Positions 35,601 through 48,544 of a stretch of 64,000 nt of DNA are shown piece by piece. Made by a program: the position numbers and the translations under genes. The stretch covers positions 930,001 to 994,000 of the forward strand of contig OZ017755.1 in assembly GCA_963969365.1 (NCBI GenBank), written 5' to 3'. The notes beneath the pieces are model-generated. The model did no database searches. It was not told the origin of the DNA and saw nothing but the letters and a program-made list of their open reading frames with translations. The number at the start of each line of letters is the position of its first letter. Position 1 is the first letter of the stretch. The stretch is from Asterochloris sp. CNOR1. Taxonomy: Eukaryota; Chlorophyta; Trebouxiophyceae; Trebouxiales; Trebouxiaceae.

Positions 35601-38600
35601 GGATGTTCTCCCCCAGCTTGGTCATGAGCTGGTCGTCAGCAGTGCCCTGGCCAAAGCGTTTGCCCTGCAGGGGACATGCAGTGTGGGTGAGCCATCAATA
35701 ACTGTGGACTGCAGGTACTGTTTGTTGGGAAGTGCACCATGTGCAGTACTGCAGCTGAAGCAGCTGGTGCTGCCAAAACCAGTGCCTTGGTGGTAGTCTT
35801 TGCACCGCACGGGGCGAGCTTGCTGGGCATAGCTGGGGGAGGCATCTACTTTGCGGTGCTGTCACTGCAGCACTTGCCCTGCCACTCACCAGCCTGTTGA
35901 CAACTGCAAGGCAGCAAGGGATGGTGCATGCAAGTGCTCCTGACTTGGGCAGGCAGCTGACCAGGAATTGCCTGCCACATGAGAAGCTCAGCTGATCCCA
36001 GGGTCATGCTGGCTCTTGCAGCAGCAGATGCAGAGCAGCGCTGTGCAGGGCTGCTGCCAGCAGAACCTGCCTCTTCAGAGCAGGCTCAAAGCAGTTGAAT
36101 TGGCCTGCTGTGCCTCCAGGGGTTGTGCCAGAGGCTAAGCTGCTCAGACTCTTGTGACAACATTAAGGCAGGCAGTGGACTTCACACATACATGTCACAC
36201 ACTGCCATAATCACCTTGGCGTTCTGCTTGCTACGTGCCTTTCCAGAGGCTGAGCCGCCCTGCCTATTGCGGCCAGCCTGTCGCTGCTGCTCCTCATAAT
36301 TGGCCAGCACCGCCTCAGCCTCTCCAGGCCAGTAGTCACCTGCAGAGATTCAGCACGTGTCAGCACAAATGTGGCAACTTGCCCATGGCATGCTGGCAGC
36401 TCAGCATGCACCTAAGCAGGCGCTGTGAAAAGGGTGAAAGGGGTGCATTGCTTACTAGCGCTGCCCCTTACAGCAAACCAGGCGGGCAGCACTGACACAA
36501 AGCACACTGTTGTCCTGGCGCAAACATGACAGCTGCTTTGTGGCATGTGTACTATGCTGCATCCCCAAAGCAGAGGGCTGCGCTGGAGTTCTCCACCCTA
36601 TAGGTGCAAAGCAAGACGGGCTGCGGCAGCAGAGCCTCTTCTGCCCACCCCAGAGCCTGCTGGCTACAAAGAGCCTGCCCCTCTGGCGCACCTTCAAAGT
36701 ATGGCAGGTGGGTAGCACTGGGACGGTCCACCCGGTGGTCCTTGCCACCCTCAAAGAAGGTGTCATACAGGTTGCTAATGTAAGTCACGATGCCCTCCTG
36801 TTTGGCCTGGCGCAGCAGGGCGTGGTACCACTCTCGCAGCCTGCACAGTCGACACAAGTGCATAGACGAGCAGAACAAGGCTCTGCCTAAGCTCCTGTGC
36901 AGGTGCCGCTGCATGCGGCCAGGCTGAGCAGATCATCATTTACATAGCCAGACACGTGGAAGAGCGGACATGAGCGCTGCTGTTCTGCTTATGCAAAGCT
37001 GGTCTCTACTTGCGCAGTTTGTGCAGACAAGAAAAACAGTTGTCTACAGCGCAAGTGGCAAAGACAAATGGGCAAGGATGTTGAAGCACCACTCTCTGCC
37101 CCTGCACAAATGAACTGACCTGTCGCTGCGCGGCGTTTTCTGGCGATGGGGGTGGCAGTACATGATGTAGTCATCACCCTGCAGCAGGAGGTGAGCGTCG
37201 TTGTGTTGTCGTGTTGTGAGCACAGTGCGGTGCACGTTACAAAAGTGTGTTGAGTCATGCCAAGCACCGCCCTGGGTGTAGCATGCCGCAGGATCATGGT
37301 CAAGCCCTCAGTGAGGTACAAGCTGCACTTCCTGAGCAGCATGACTCAGGAAGCAGCACTGCTCATTGGTCAGCATGCGGATGGGGGTATGTGCAGCGCT
37401 GAGAGGAGGTTTGAAAGCTTTATCAGGGGACAGCATGCTGCCCACAGCAGGCTCAGTCAGGGCATGTGCCTCCCTGGCAGCCAGTGCTGACCTGTAATGG
37501 TGGGCATGCCCAGATGAACATGGAGGTGTAGCCGCGGCGTTTGATGTAGTCAAGGTAGCCCACCATGACCTCATGGTACACCATTGTCCGCAGGGCCATA
37601 TTGCGTCCTGTGAGGAACAAAAGGGATGAGGCCTTGCAGTGCAGAATGATACTTGCAGAAGAAGAACTACTTTTTCAGAGATGCTGTGCAGAACAACACA
37701 CCACAACAGCAGCATATTGTCCTGCAGGTGGGAGCATGATGTATGGAAACGCTTCAAGCTGCATGGAGGCGGCAGGCACTGCTCCCCTCCAGCTGAATGA
37801 GAGGCCTCAAGGTCAGCAGGTGATACTGACACAGGTGGCTGTGGCCCTGGGCCACACACTGGCCAGTGCATTGTGCAGGCAGCATGAAAGGAGATGGTGG
37901 TAATCAAGTGCTGCAGGCACAAGCAGCTGGAACAACTGGTTTCAGCCTTCTGCTGCTTTACATGTGATGGGAGGTGCTGCACACTGTAAGGCAGACTTCC
38001 TGAGTGAGCAGCCCTGTTGCCTTCTGCTCCAGCCTGCAATGCGTTATGGCCTGCCCTTGGATTGCCAGACTGGCCCCATAGCTTACCTGCTGCCTCTTTC
38101 CCAGTTTCACAAACTCAAGGCAGCGGTGTCAGCAAGTGCTATTCAACAAGGTATGGTCTTGTCTAGAGTTCTTCCCACTGTCCAGGAGCTTCCGTTTGTG
38201 TTGGAGCCCGCATCAACAGGGTTGGGCCCTGGCTTCAAGCCTCCTCATGCACGAACCTGCAAGGCCTTAGACCCTGCCCGCAGCAGGCATGCGGCCCCCT
38301 GGCTCACCTGCTGCCTCCTGCTCTGGTCTGAAGTACTTCACACTGTCAAGGTAGGAGAGGTAGACCCAGCGCTTGTTGGGTGCGGGGCAGTCCTCATTGT
38401 ACTCTTGCATGTACAGGCAGTACAGGCAGACATCAACTCCGTCCAACTTCTGAAACAGTAAGATGACCTGCACAGGGCACCCAGCAAATTCATTTCAGGC
38501 TGACCCTAGGCACCTGAGTTTTGCACGACGCACAAGCAGTCAGGAATGGTCTAAAGTCAAATGCTGAGTGGGTAGGCAAAGAGGCTGCCTGACAACAAGC

Positions 38601-41600
38601 CATCTCTGTGAGTTTGCACAGGTACCCACTACCATGTCTGGCACTACTGCATCTCCATGGCAGCGGGTGCCAGCAGGCTAGCTTCATTTCACAGGCACAG
38701 CTTAGATGGATCTCCGATGCAGCACTCTGCAGAGAAACCTTGGCATCAGCCAGTCTTGCGTCTGGCCTAAGTGCTACTTGTGCAACGCCCACCTTCTGAC
38801 GATAGGGATGGGACTCAGAGCTGCCCTCAGGCTTGAAGGCGTCCCAAAATCTGGGTTTCACTTCTGTCCGCTTATTGACATTGTTGACCACTCTGATGAA
38901 GAGCGGGGCAAGGCTGGGGACCTGCAGGCAGGACGGTCTGCAGATCAGCTGGGCAGGCATGGCAGCTGAAATGTTCTCAACAAGCCGACCATCCACAGTA
39001 GCCACAACAGAAGCTGTGGACTGCTGGCGTGCTGCAGGCAAGACGGTCACGTTGTCAGCTGTCCCTGAATTGGTACAGGCACAAGGGAATGACTTTATCC
39101 AGGGCAGGGGAGCAATACCTGCAGACATGATGGTGAACTCTGGCTCTGCAGGTGGCGCTCTCCTTCCAGAGCTCAACCCTTGTCAGCATGCTCTCTGCAA
39201 AAGGCAGCTTCCCCACTGCTTCAAGGCCAACCCCTGCTCAACGCCAGTGAGTATGGAACCATGCTCCCCACTGCTCTGACAGGGAGGCGGCCACCAGCTA
39301 TATGTCAGACACGCCGCTGTTGCTGGCCCGCTAGTGCACTGCCCGCAGCAGCCAGAGCTGCAGCAGTAGCGATGAAGGTGTCCCTCGCTCAGTATGAGAC
39401 CTGCCCACCTGCCTGGTTTGTTGTGTTCAGGCAGACCAGATGTGCGCCTGACTTTCACCATGCGCATCTGCTTGGCATCACCAGCAAGTTCCCCACCTGC
39501 GAAGGGTGACTGGCGCCCGCCTGCTTAGCTCGCTCCAAGTGCTCATTTTGGACTGCAATGTTCAGGCGATGCTGTAGGAACTCGCTGAGCTCGCAGACAG
39601 GCAGGTCCTTTGCCTCCAGCATAGCCTGAGGCCTCACACCAATGGGCTGCCGTGAGCCCTTTAACAATCCTGCAGAGCACACTACACTGTTCAGGCGTCG
39701 ACTCAGGAACCAGTTACAGCATCGCATGCCTGGGGCCGGGCATCTGTGGTTTTGGAGGTAGAAGGGGCTGTACCCTGTAGACTCCTGAACCGCTTTGTTG
39801 ATTGCAAACTACAGAGCATCAAACGGAGCACTGGGTCACCACAGCCAGAGGCTTGACACTCATGGGCTGCCGCATGCCCCCACAAGCCTGCAGAGCACAC
39901 TCAGGAGCAGCCCCAAGGCAGGCTGGCTGCAGCGATCCTCCCCCAATCACTGTTGAGCAGCCTTCACTAGGTTGCAGCTCACTCCAGAGCTGCGCTTCTG
40001 ACATATTCAGACTCCAACGACATGCAGGCAGCATCCATTCAGTGAAGAGTCTAGCAGCCCTTGTGCATGCCTTCCACCCAGCAGGCTCCCTGCACAAACT
40101 AGGCAGAGTACAGCAAAGGCTTTGCAGCTGTATCCTGGCGTTAAGGATTGGCATGTTCTTCACCTGCGCCCTCTTGAACATCGCAGTCCTATGGCAGATG
40201 CCAGTCCACAGTGAGCATCTGCCCTCTGGTCATCTGGACAGGTCACTAATCAGCTAGCAAACACCCTGCAGACCTACACAGTGTGAAAGCATTCCCCAGC
40301 ACGCTTGACACTGCATCTGCACTCTGCCGGCCTCTTCCGGCCCAGAGTCTGCACCTGCCTCAAGTGAGCGTTCTGCTCACCTGACAGCAAGCACTTGTGA
40401 CATGGGGCATCAGCTCGCCCACTTTCACCACCCGTCCTCAGAAAGATGAGCTAACCCTTCTGGATTACCCCGTCCTCAGGCAGCTGCAGGCTGTGTCCAG
40501 CCCAAAGTGGTGGCACTCTTTACCCAGACTGGCAACAATCAGCCACCCTGGGAAAGCAGACTCACCTCCCAGCAGGCACTCTGGACAGTGGTAGGGCATC
40601 TCCTCATTGTTACGCCCCTTGTTGAAGAGCCCGCATATCATGTGGACCCAGGCTGAGCACAGATCGCACTGCACCCAGCCCTCCTCCTGCTCATCATCAT
40701 TCTTGCGCTTCTCCAGCTCAACCTTCTTGACCTGCAACACACAGACAGCAAAGACGTCATTTCGATGTTTCAGCAGCAGCTGTGCTGCTGAGACGAGCCT
40801 GGTGCGTCTCTGGCTCAGGTTCGCTGACCTTTGCACGAAGAGTCTTGAGGGGCATTCCACAGCGGGTCTGCTGCGACTGCAGGACATCTTAGGCGCAGAG
40901 GCAGACCACATGCTGCCTGACCGTGAAGGTATGATGCCTGTGAGGTGAGCATTGGCATGCTGCTTGCCATGCTGACATGATGCTCATCGCAGTGAAGCCA
41001 GGGCGGATGGCAGCATCAGCACTCACCCTGGTGCCGTCCATGTCAATGCTGTCCCCCTTTTGATCCTGGTAGCAGCCATGACACCAGTAACCCTTGATTT
41101 CTGCGGTTTGGTTCAGAGGCTGAGACCAGTACACCTGCAGCAGTAAGGACAGATACTGTCAAGAATGCACAACCTACAAGACAAAGAGGGTGAAAAAAGG
41201 CAGCTGCTCAGCTCGCACAGAGCTGCTTTAGGGAATGTGCACGGTGTCAGCAATCTAATGCCACAGAGCAACAATGCTGGACGTACAGATTGATGGCTTC
41301 CATTCCGATCTTTGAGCAATGCAGCCATACCAAGATTCATGAGGCTTGCAGTCCTCTCAAGAAAAGCGGGATTCCAGCAATTCCACGAAAGAGGTGCAAC
41401 CGCACTTGGTTGTAGCCTACTCAAGGCTTCTCAAGTGGACTGCCCAGCAGCTGACTGGTTGCACTCCATGCGCTGCCCACATGATACACCGGCTGCTGCT
41501 GACACACAGCATGCAGCCTGTTTATCAGGTCCTGCGCATCATCACACCTGATTGCGCTTGATGCGCTGCCCACAGCCACTGCAGTACAGCGAAGGCGGCT

Positions 41601-44600
41601 CAAAGGTGAGCCGTCGCTCGCCACAGGCCCGGCACTGGTTGTCATCCTCGGGGTTGATCTTCTCTGCTGTGCCTGGAGAGAACCAAGGCCAGCTGTAGAA
41701 TCCAGCGAACTGGCCTGGCACTAAAGGGCCGGGGGCATCAGCCGCCAGTTTCACACTAAGCAAGGCTGCCAGCTGCTGCAGCCACCTGAGGGAGCTGCTT
41801 TGCAGGAGTTGGCCCTCTGCCCTGCTGCACGTGGCTAGCTTATTGCAGGACAGGCAGCCTCAGCACCAGGAGCTTGCTTACCACACACTCAGTCTTGCTT
41901 GGCTGCACAAACACAGCAGCAGTGTTGGCTCATAATCAGTCTATCAACACCATGCACTGATGGGTCTGTCTGCTGGGTCATGCTTGGCAGACTCAGGGCA
42001 AATTGGCAGCTGTGCCTCCATATGCACTCAAGCCCAGCCCCGCTGAAAGCATCTGCAGATCTCCCCGCCCCCTCACACCCAGCAAGCCCTGTTGCTCAGG
42101 AGCAGAGTTCAAGTGCACCTGTTGCCAAGCAGGTCATCTGTGGTGCCAGGGCAACCCAAGCCGCACGGCATGACCCATCCAAGGGATAAATGGGTGGTGC
42201 AGCCTTACCAGGCCGAGTCCGCAGCATCTGCAGGTGGGTCTCAATCTCCTGCGCCGAGAAGGCCTCCAGCAGCGAAGTACCCTGGTTGCCCTCCAAAGCC
42301 ACCTTGGGCCGCTTGGAGGCTGCCCCTTGCAACTGCTGGTCCATGCGCCGAATGCCGTTGGGCATCATGATGGCGCCAGGGTTCACCCCTGTCCCTGAGG
42401 GGCTAGCCCCTGCTGCCGCCGCCTGGGCAGGGTGCATCCCATTGCGCAGCATCATGGCAGGCTGCATGCCCTGCAGGCCAGCTGGCAAGCTGAGAGGGTT
42501 CCAAGCTTAGCTGGGCAGGCAAGTGCAGTCAGGCAGGTCAGCCAGCTGAGAAGCACTGCCACGCAGTCCTGTGCTGTAACAAGGCTGCGTCTTTGTGGTG
42601 AAGACAGTGTAGCTGGCAGATGGGTCGAACAGAACATGCTGCTGCTACATGCCCACATGACAATGCTGCTAAGCAGCCAGGCAGTGATGCAGTGCTGGGG
42701 ACATCTTTCCCTGTTGCTGCCCGAATGGGGGCTGGGTGTCCCACATATCGTGCCTCCTGGTATGCAGAAGATCTTGCCTGACACTGCCTGGGACGTGCTC
42801 ACCTGCATCATGCCCGCCATCATCTGCTGCTGCGAGGCAGCCCCATGCTGCAGCAGCGCCTGCTGCTGCTGGAACAGCTGCTGCTGCAGCGCAGGGTCCT
42901 GCGCCGCAGCCGCCGCCCGCTGCTGCTGTTGCAGGTGTGCAGCCAGACGCTGGGTCTGAACATGCTGCTTGACCGGCACACAGATCAGGCACTCTGGGCT
43001 GATGCACTTCTGGTGGTGCTTCAGCAGCTCCCGGGACGCCACGCACCTGCACATGGCAGGCTGGGGTGTTATGCTGTGGTGAGTTGAGCACCTTAGCAAA
43101 GGTGATGCATGCTTTTGTCAGCAGGTGGCGCACTCTAACCTGCTGGGTGCTTGCAAACGCCCAGCTAGCAGCTTTGCCAAACCTTGGGACAGCTGAAGAC
43201 CAGCACTGCAGGTGCATCTTCAGGCGCGCCTTCACAAGATGACAGGAGCAGCCTAGCACTGGAATATCGACATAGCTGCAGCTAACAGCACGCCACTGGG
43301 CAGCAGGCCACACAACCAAGCATTGAGCAGCCCAGGCTGTACTGGGCAACTTGGCTGGCGGATCCTGTGCCCAAGCTGCTTCAGAGGGATGGTCTGAGTA
43401 GCCGTGCAGCTTTGGGGTGCAGCTCACCGTGGGTACTCGCAGTTTTGGTCGCTGCAGCTCAGAATGTGTTGCCACAATTGCTTTGCAACTGCGCAGCTGC
43501 TACCGTAGCTGCACTGCCCATCAGGGAACTGGCACTTGGCACAGTGCCGCAGGAACAGCAGCCATCTCTGCTGCTTAATTATGTACTCCTTTTTGAGTCG
43601 TGCATTGGTCTCAGCCTGCTGCTGCTGCTGCTGTTGGGCGGCCTGCTGATGCTGATGCTGCGCTTGAGCTTGCGCATGCTGCTGATGTTGGCTGGCCTGT
43701 TGTTGTGGGTGCTGCTGCTGGTCCTGAGTCGGAGCCATGGCTCCATCAGCACCTGCAGCACATGTGATGCATACTGACAGGCCTCCAATCGTGTCCCTGT
43801 TGTTGTTCCTAGTGTCAAGCGACAGCAGGCTTGTCCCAGGTTGCACACCGGCACAACTGCTGCCTGGTCCTGCTGTCTGCCAGCCTCTAGCGGCAGGGCC
43901 TCACCTGATAACTGCATGCCTCCAAACATCATCGGCTGGCTCCCAACGCCCTGCTGGCTGCCGAGGGCTTGCAGATTCATGCTGGGCAAGCCTCCGCTGG
44001 GCATGCCCCCCAAATTGGGGACCACACCCGAGGTCTGCCCCGACAGAGAAGGGCTGGCAGCCGCGCTGCCTGACAAGCCATTCAGGGCTGTTGCATTGTT
44101 CACTGGCACCATCTCCCCGCCATCGCTGCCTGCATGGCAGCAAGTGTAGGCCTCTAGTCCACGACACTTTGCACTTCGCTGTGAGCTGCCAATCCTGAGG
44201 CAGCATCTGCCCAGGTCCGAGGGCCGGCTTCAGCAGAGGGAGGGGAAGGAGAAGCCCAACCCTCCCTTCGCCCCGGACCCCTCCAAGTGAAGTACGGCTG
44301 ATGCCAGCAGAGCGGGCAGCAGGCCTAGAGGTGCACATGTCAAAGGTGATATGCTGCAGCTCAACTGCAGATTGTGTGACGCCTACATTGCCTCTGCAAC
44401 CAGGTCAGCAGGCGCAGTCAGCACTGCCCAAGCAGCGCCAGCCTGCCGAACTGATAGCACCTGGCATGAGGCCGTTGGTGTGGTGATGCTGCGCCATCAT
44501 GGGCATCATGGAGCCCATGTGGGAGCTGCCTGGCTGCCCATTTAGAGCCATCATGCCCGCACCCGGCATCATGCTGCCCATCATGCCATTGGCGCCCTGC

Positions 44601-46484
44601 AACGGGCAGCAAAGGGCATCTGTCAGCTGCAGCATCGTCAATGTGTCAGCAAGCAGCAGAGGGGGTCTGTTGGCTGCATCAATTGTGCGACGGGCATTGT
44701 GGCATGCAGCAGTCTGTCACCTTCAGGTTGAGCACAAGCATACAATCGGCACTGGAGCGTGTGGGCAGCCTGCCTCCTAGAAAGACACATCCTGCTGCAA
44801 GCACCACAGCATGGGCAAGAAACCCAACCAACTATGGCCCAACATGCTGCCTAAGGCACGCTAGCAGCACAGGATCCTGCATCATGGTGCATGCTGATGT
44901 CTGCACTGGCCCAGCACATGCTGGCTGGCCCTCTGTGACAGTTAAGTCGGAGTGGCAGAGTGGTGCTCCTGCCTGCGCTCACCCTAAGTCGCTGCTGCAT
45001 CTGCAACTGCATGGCCTTAGGCATGACTCCTGCCTGGGCTGCAGATGCATGCATCTGGCCACCCAGCCCCATCTGCATCTGGGGTGTAAGACCTGCAGGG
45101 CAGCGGCATCATGAGAATGGGACGTCAGCCAAGCAACCCTGCGCCGCCAGCTCCACAGCTGGCACGGGCAGGACGTGGAACAGGCACTGAGCATGCTAGC
45201 ACTGAGCAGGCCAATCACACGCTGCAGTGTAGCATGCCCGCAGGCGTTGACACAGCAAGGCAGGCACAAGCTCACCATTTACCAGGCCCCTTGCCTGATG
45301 GGGCACAGCCTGCATGCCAATAAACGATGCAATCAGCCATGCGTATGAAGTGTGGTGGATGGCATGTGTTTCATGTGAGGCAAGACACAGGTGCAGAACG
45401 TCTGACCAACCCAGATGCGTGCTCCGCAACTTGTGCAACCCTAATGTTGCACGGACATTGCACATATGGTGTCCCATGCAACCTGTACTCCCTAGAATTG
45501 CTGCGGATCTGCCTGCACAGTGCAGGCAACTCACTGTGCTGCCTCCCAAGCTTGACTGAGGTCCGGTGGCCTGATCCCGTGCTGCAGACCCACGCAGCAC
45601 TCCTGCCGGCAAAGGCTTGCCATTGCCCATCACTGAGGCAGGGCTGGCAGCCTGGCTCCTTAATGCAGCAGCCTGCTGCTGCAGAGGGGACATGCCGATC
45701 AGGCCCATGCCTGGATCTATCCCTGGCTGGCCTAGGGCAGGTGAAGACATCAGAGGCTGAGCCTGAGGCCCAACTCCTGGCATTGCCCTGCTCCCCAGCC
45801 CCGACATTCCGTTCGCCACGAGTGCTGCCGAAGCCATCTGATAAGGCATGCCAGCCCCGGGCATCAGGCTTCCCGGTCCCCCGAGCCCGTTCATCATAGC
45901 ATTTCGCTGAAGACCTCCTGGGACCTGGCCTGGGAAGAGCTGCTGCCCCTGCTGCTGCTGCAGCAGCACAGATGGGGCAGCAGTGGAGGCAGAGGGGGCT
46001 GAGCCCCCCTGTGAGCCCGGCGGACCCGCTGAGGCTGGGCGCTGCTGCTGCTGTGCCTGCTGCTGCCGGTTGTTCTTACTGCTCACAAAGGTCCTGGCAA
46101 CCTGCTGGAGCCTCTGCTCCAGCGTGGTGATGTCAGAATACTCCTCCTGCAGGAACCAGGGAGGATGGCTGCACATGGTGCATCCCAATAGCGTGCAGGC
46201 TCTGCTGCATGTTTGGGCCGCACCTTGCTGCATGCATTGCGGTACAACGCCTCCTCCAGTCTCTTCACAAAGTCTGGGAGCCTCTCCTGCCATTCCTGGG
46301 TGACATTGGGCTTCCTTGCTGCAAACAGCCGATAGCTGCAGGAGCAGGCAGGCAGTCAGCACCATGGAGTTGTCCTGTGATGTTGTGAGCAGGAGATGCC
46401 TGGCCCAGCTCACATGTGCTGAATGAGCGCCCTCCTGTGGGCAACGTCCCCCTGAACATCCTGCCAGGGACCAGCCAGCGCCAT
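32686..46484 (-). CDS. HAC: CBP/p300-type histone acetyltransferase, plant HAC architecture
   Basis: 26 exons, 4437 bases in frame, 1478 residues: 46484-46414, 46335-46224, 46146-45594, 45092-44983, 44596-44461, 44129-43905, 43752-43428, 43046-42803, 42470-42209, 41672-41548, 41134-41027, 40731-40566, 39669-39497, 38921-38793, 38467-38308, 37607-37492, 37178-37120, 36840-36692, 36339-36215, 35664-35519, 35157-35003, 34685-34555, 34284-34154, 33916-33802, 33447-33230, 32878-32686. Order: EALYRNA helix region; Gln/Met/Gly-rich stretch; TAZ1 about 460-540 ([25 protein letters not shown]); plant-specific Cys region ([18 protein letters not shown]); PHD about 765-812 ([18 protein letters not shown]); HAT about 860-1240 with FIWACPP, YIMYCHP and LREWYHALL, keeping the Trp and Tyr implicated in p300 catalysis; ZZ about 1304-1342 ([14 protein letters not shown]); TAZ2 to 1460. 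Lys acetyltransferase and coactivator in the nucleus. Divergent from the FKBP gene. Confidence 0.93.
39628..39905. repeat. Exon-start echo in HAC intron 12
   Basis: The exon 13 edge and acceptor at 39628-39682 (gaggcctcacaccaatgggc ... ctgcagagcacac) recur in decayed form at 39848-39904, 220 bases away, with the acceptor word ctgcagagcacac intact. Confidence 0.75.
41457..41580. repeat. Exon-end echo in HAC intron 10
   Basis: The exon 10 end, plus-strand atgcgctgcccaca at 41561, recurs at 41469 with a similar preceding word (ttgcactcc beside ttgcgcttg), about 92 bases away. Confidence 0.6.
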
Positions 46485-46798
46485 GGAGCAACCTTCAGCT
46501 CAGCATCCCTCCCAGCAGCACATCTGGTGCCTGCCTCACAGGCAGGACATCATCAGTCTGGCTCGCTAGATGCCTCTGCCAGACCAACAGGAAGCAACTA
46601 TGGGCTGCAGTTGAGCAAAGCAGAGTACACTGCAGAGGAGTCAGCACAATGGCAAGTTGTTCGCTGGCAGAAAGAGACGATTGCACGCTTTCTTTCCCCC
46701 AAACTTTTAGCCAGGCCTGTCCTGGATCTGGTCTGCAGAATGGCTTTCAGCATTGTCCAGCATGTAAGAAAGCCGAGCTCGCTTTGCTCTGCACGTCC
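46485..46798. promoter_or_regulatory. Putative bidirectional promoter, HAC / FKBP
   Basis: A space of 314 bases separates divergent start codons. The FKBP reading frame is open to 46649, so its start could be further left. No specific element was recognised. Confidence 0.35.
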
Positions 46799-48392
46799 AT
46801 GGCCAGATGTCTCAAGCTCATCCTCCTCCTGCAGGCCTGCCCATTGCAGCTGCAGGCCCACAGGTCCAGTGCTGCCCGTGAGCTTGGAAACAGCTTTCAC
46901 GCTCGGGCTCATGGCATGTCTTGCAGCACATGCAGCAATCAATGTAAGCCATGCTGTGCAACCCTGAGCCTGCACTTTGCAGGTAGATGCAACTCCTCCT
47001 CAGTGAGATGCAATGCAGCACAGAATGAGGACCAGACATGCAGGCCCAGCATAACAATGCCTCGGCGACACCTGCTGCAGCAGGCTATGGCGGCGACCAT
47101 TGGCCTGGGGTTTCTGAGGTGCGCTGCAGTTGTCAATGTCACCCTCCTGCCAGAATCTAGCCTACATGTGGCACGCTGGGATGGCTTGCTGCATGTTGCC
47201 GAGCAGGTCCTTCACATGCTCTCTGAAATGCACCCCTTGACCTCAATGCAGCAAGCTCCCAGCTGATGCCACAAGCCTGCCAGATGAGGGCCCCAGCACC
47301 AAGCTCCTGTGCGATTCTGAGTGCGAGGCTCGGCTGGAGCAGGCAGAGATGATCACGTCCCAGTCTGGCCTGCAGTACAAGGAGATCAAGGAGGGCACTG
47401 GCCCAAGGGCACCCACTGGCTTCCAGGTGACACGCTATACTGCTTTTTGCAGGGCCACTGCCTGCTGCTTCTGCAGCACGGCTCAGAGCATTGATGTCGT
47501 GTTGGGGTCCTCAGCTATCTTCACAGGATTGTTGCCGATTTGGTGGTCTGCTATCTGCTACGCGCGCCATGAAAGCAGACCTGGCAGCGACCAGGCTTCT
47601 GACCAGCGCTCAGGGAGCTGTGCAGCATGGTCGTGCGGCAGTCAGACTTTGTCAGCAGCTCTGACTGCCTACGCGCCTGCTGCAGGTAGTGGCCAACTAT
47701 GTGGCGAAGACCCCCCAGGGCAAGATCTTTGACAGCTCTCTCGATAAGGGCAAGCCATACGACATCAGGGTTGGTGCTGGGCAGGTGTGCACTCAAGATG
47801 GACTTGGGCTGACTGCTGTGCATTGGATGCAGTCTCTGCCACTGGCATGCGTACTGAAAGCAGCGTGTGCCTTCCAGCGCTCACTCGCAGGTGCACCGCC
47901 CTCACCCTGTCCAGGGCAGTGGTCATTCCTGAGACTCCCTGGCGCTGACACAAAGAGCTGCCACCTTCACCTTGGAGCGCTCCTGCAGGTCATTGCTGGC
48001 CTTGATGAGGGGCTTGGCAGCATGAAGGTCGGTGGCGTCCGGCGGCTGTACATCCCTGGCAATTTGGCCTTTCCCAAGGGGCTGGCCAGCGGGCCAGGCA
48101 GGCCCCGCGTGCCCCCCAAGACGCCAGTAGTGTTTGACGTGGAGCTGGTCTATGTGCCAGGTAAGGATCTTCAGGCCATGGCTGCCTCTGCTGCTTGCCC
48201 CTGTTGCTTTTGGCCAGGGTGGAGCGGGCTTCACACTTGCACCTGCCCTTCAGACAGCTCCACCAAGTGCCAGTGCTGCGATGCTGTGTCTAGGGGGCAA
48301 ATTGCCTTGTGCTCCAGACCACTGCCAGCAGCCAGTGCAGGCCATGACCTGCCTTGCCTGTCTGCTTTGCAGGCCTAGATGATGACCAGTAA
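46799..48392 (+). CDS. Thylakoid-lumen FKBP-type peptidyl-prolyl isomerase (FKBP16-like)
   Basis: Six exons, phase-consistent: 46799-46943, 46983-47118, 47252-47426, 47686-47784, 47989-48160 and 48373-48392, giving 248 residues. The N-terminal about 80 residues are Cys/Ser/Arg-rich (plastid transit peptide). A twin-arginine lumen signal follows (PRRHLLQQAMAATIGLGFL). The FKBP domain reads SGLQYKEIKEGTGP, FDSSLDKGKPYDIRVGAGQ, VIAGLDEGLGSMKVGGVRRL, YIPGNLAFPKG, VVFDVELVYVPG, ending GLDDDQ, the acidic tail typical of plant FKBP16-3/16-4. Several aromatic residues of the human FKBP12 active site are replaced, as in lumenal relatives, so isomerase activity may be low and a photosystem-assembly or scaffold role is possible. 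The start is the least certain part. The last exon is only 20 bases. Convergent with the next gene, with 152 bases between stops. Confidence 0.87.
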
Positions 48393-48544
48393 CCTGGCCG
48401 GCCTATGCAAATGCGCTGGGCGCAATTTTGAGAGGATCCTCCCATGATTTTGATGCTGGGCCTTTGTGAGGAAGTGAGGGTGGCAGAAAACAATAAAATG
48501 AACACCTCGTTAGTGATGTTGTTAACAACAAGGGATGCAGATAG

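Noticed and set aside
45196-46491. 431-codon single open frame on the minus strand
   Set aside because: It contains real HAC exon 3, but its beginning and end read through introns. Flanking splice sites and family comparison give separate exons 46484-46414, 46335-46224 and 46146-45594.
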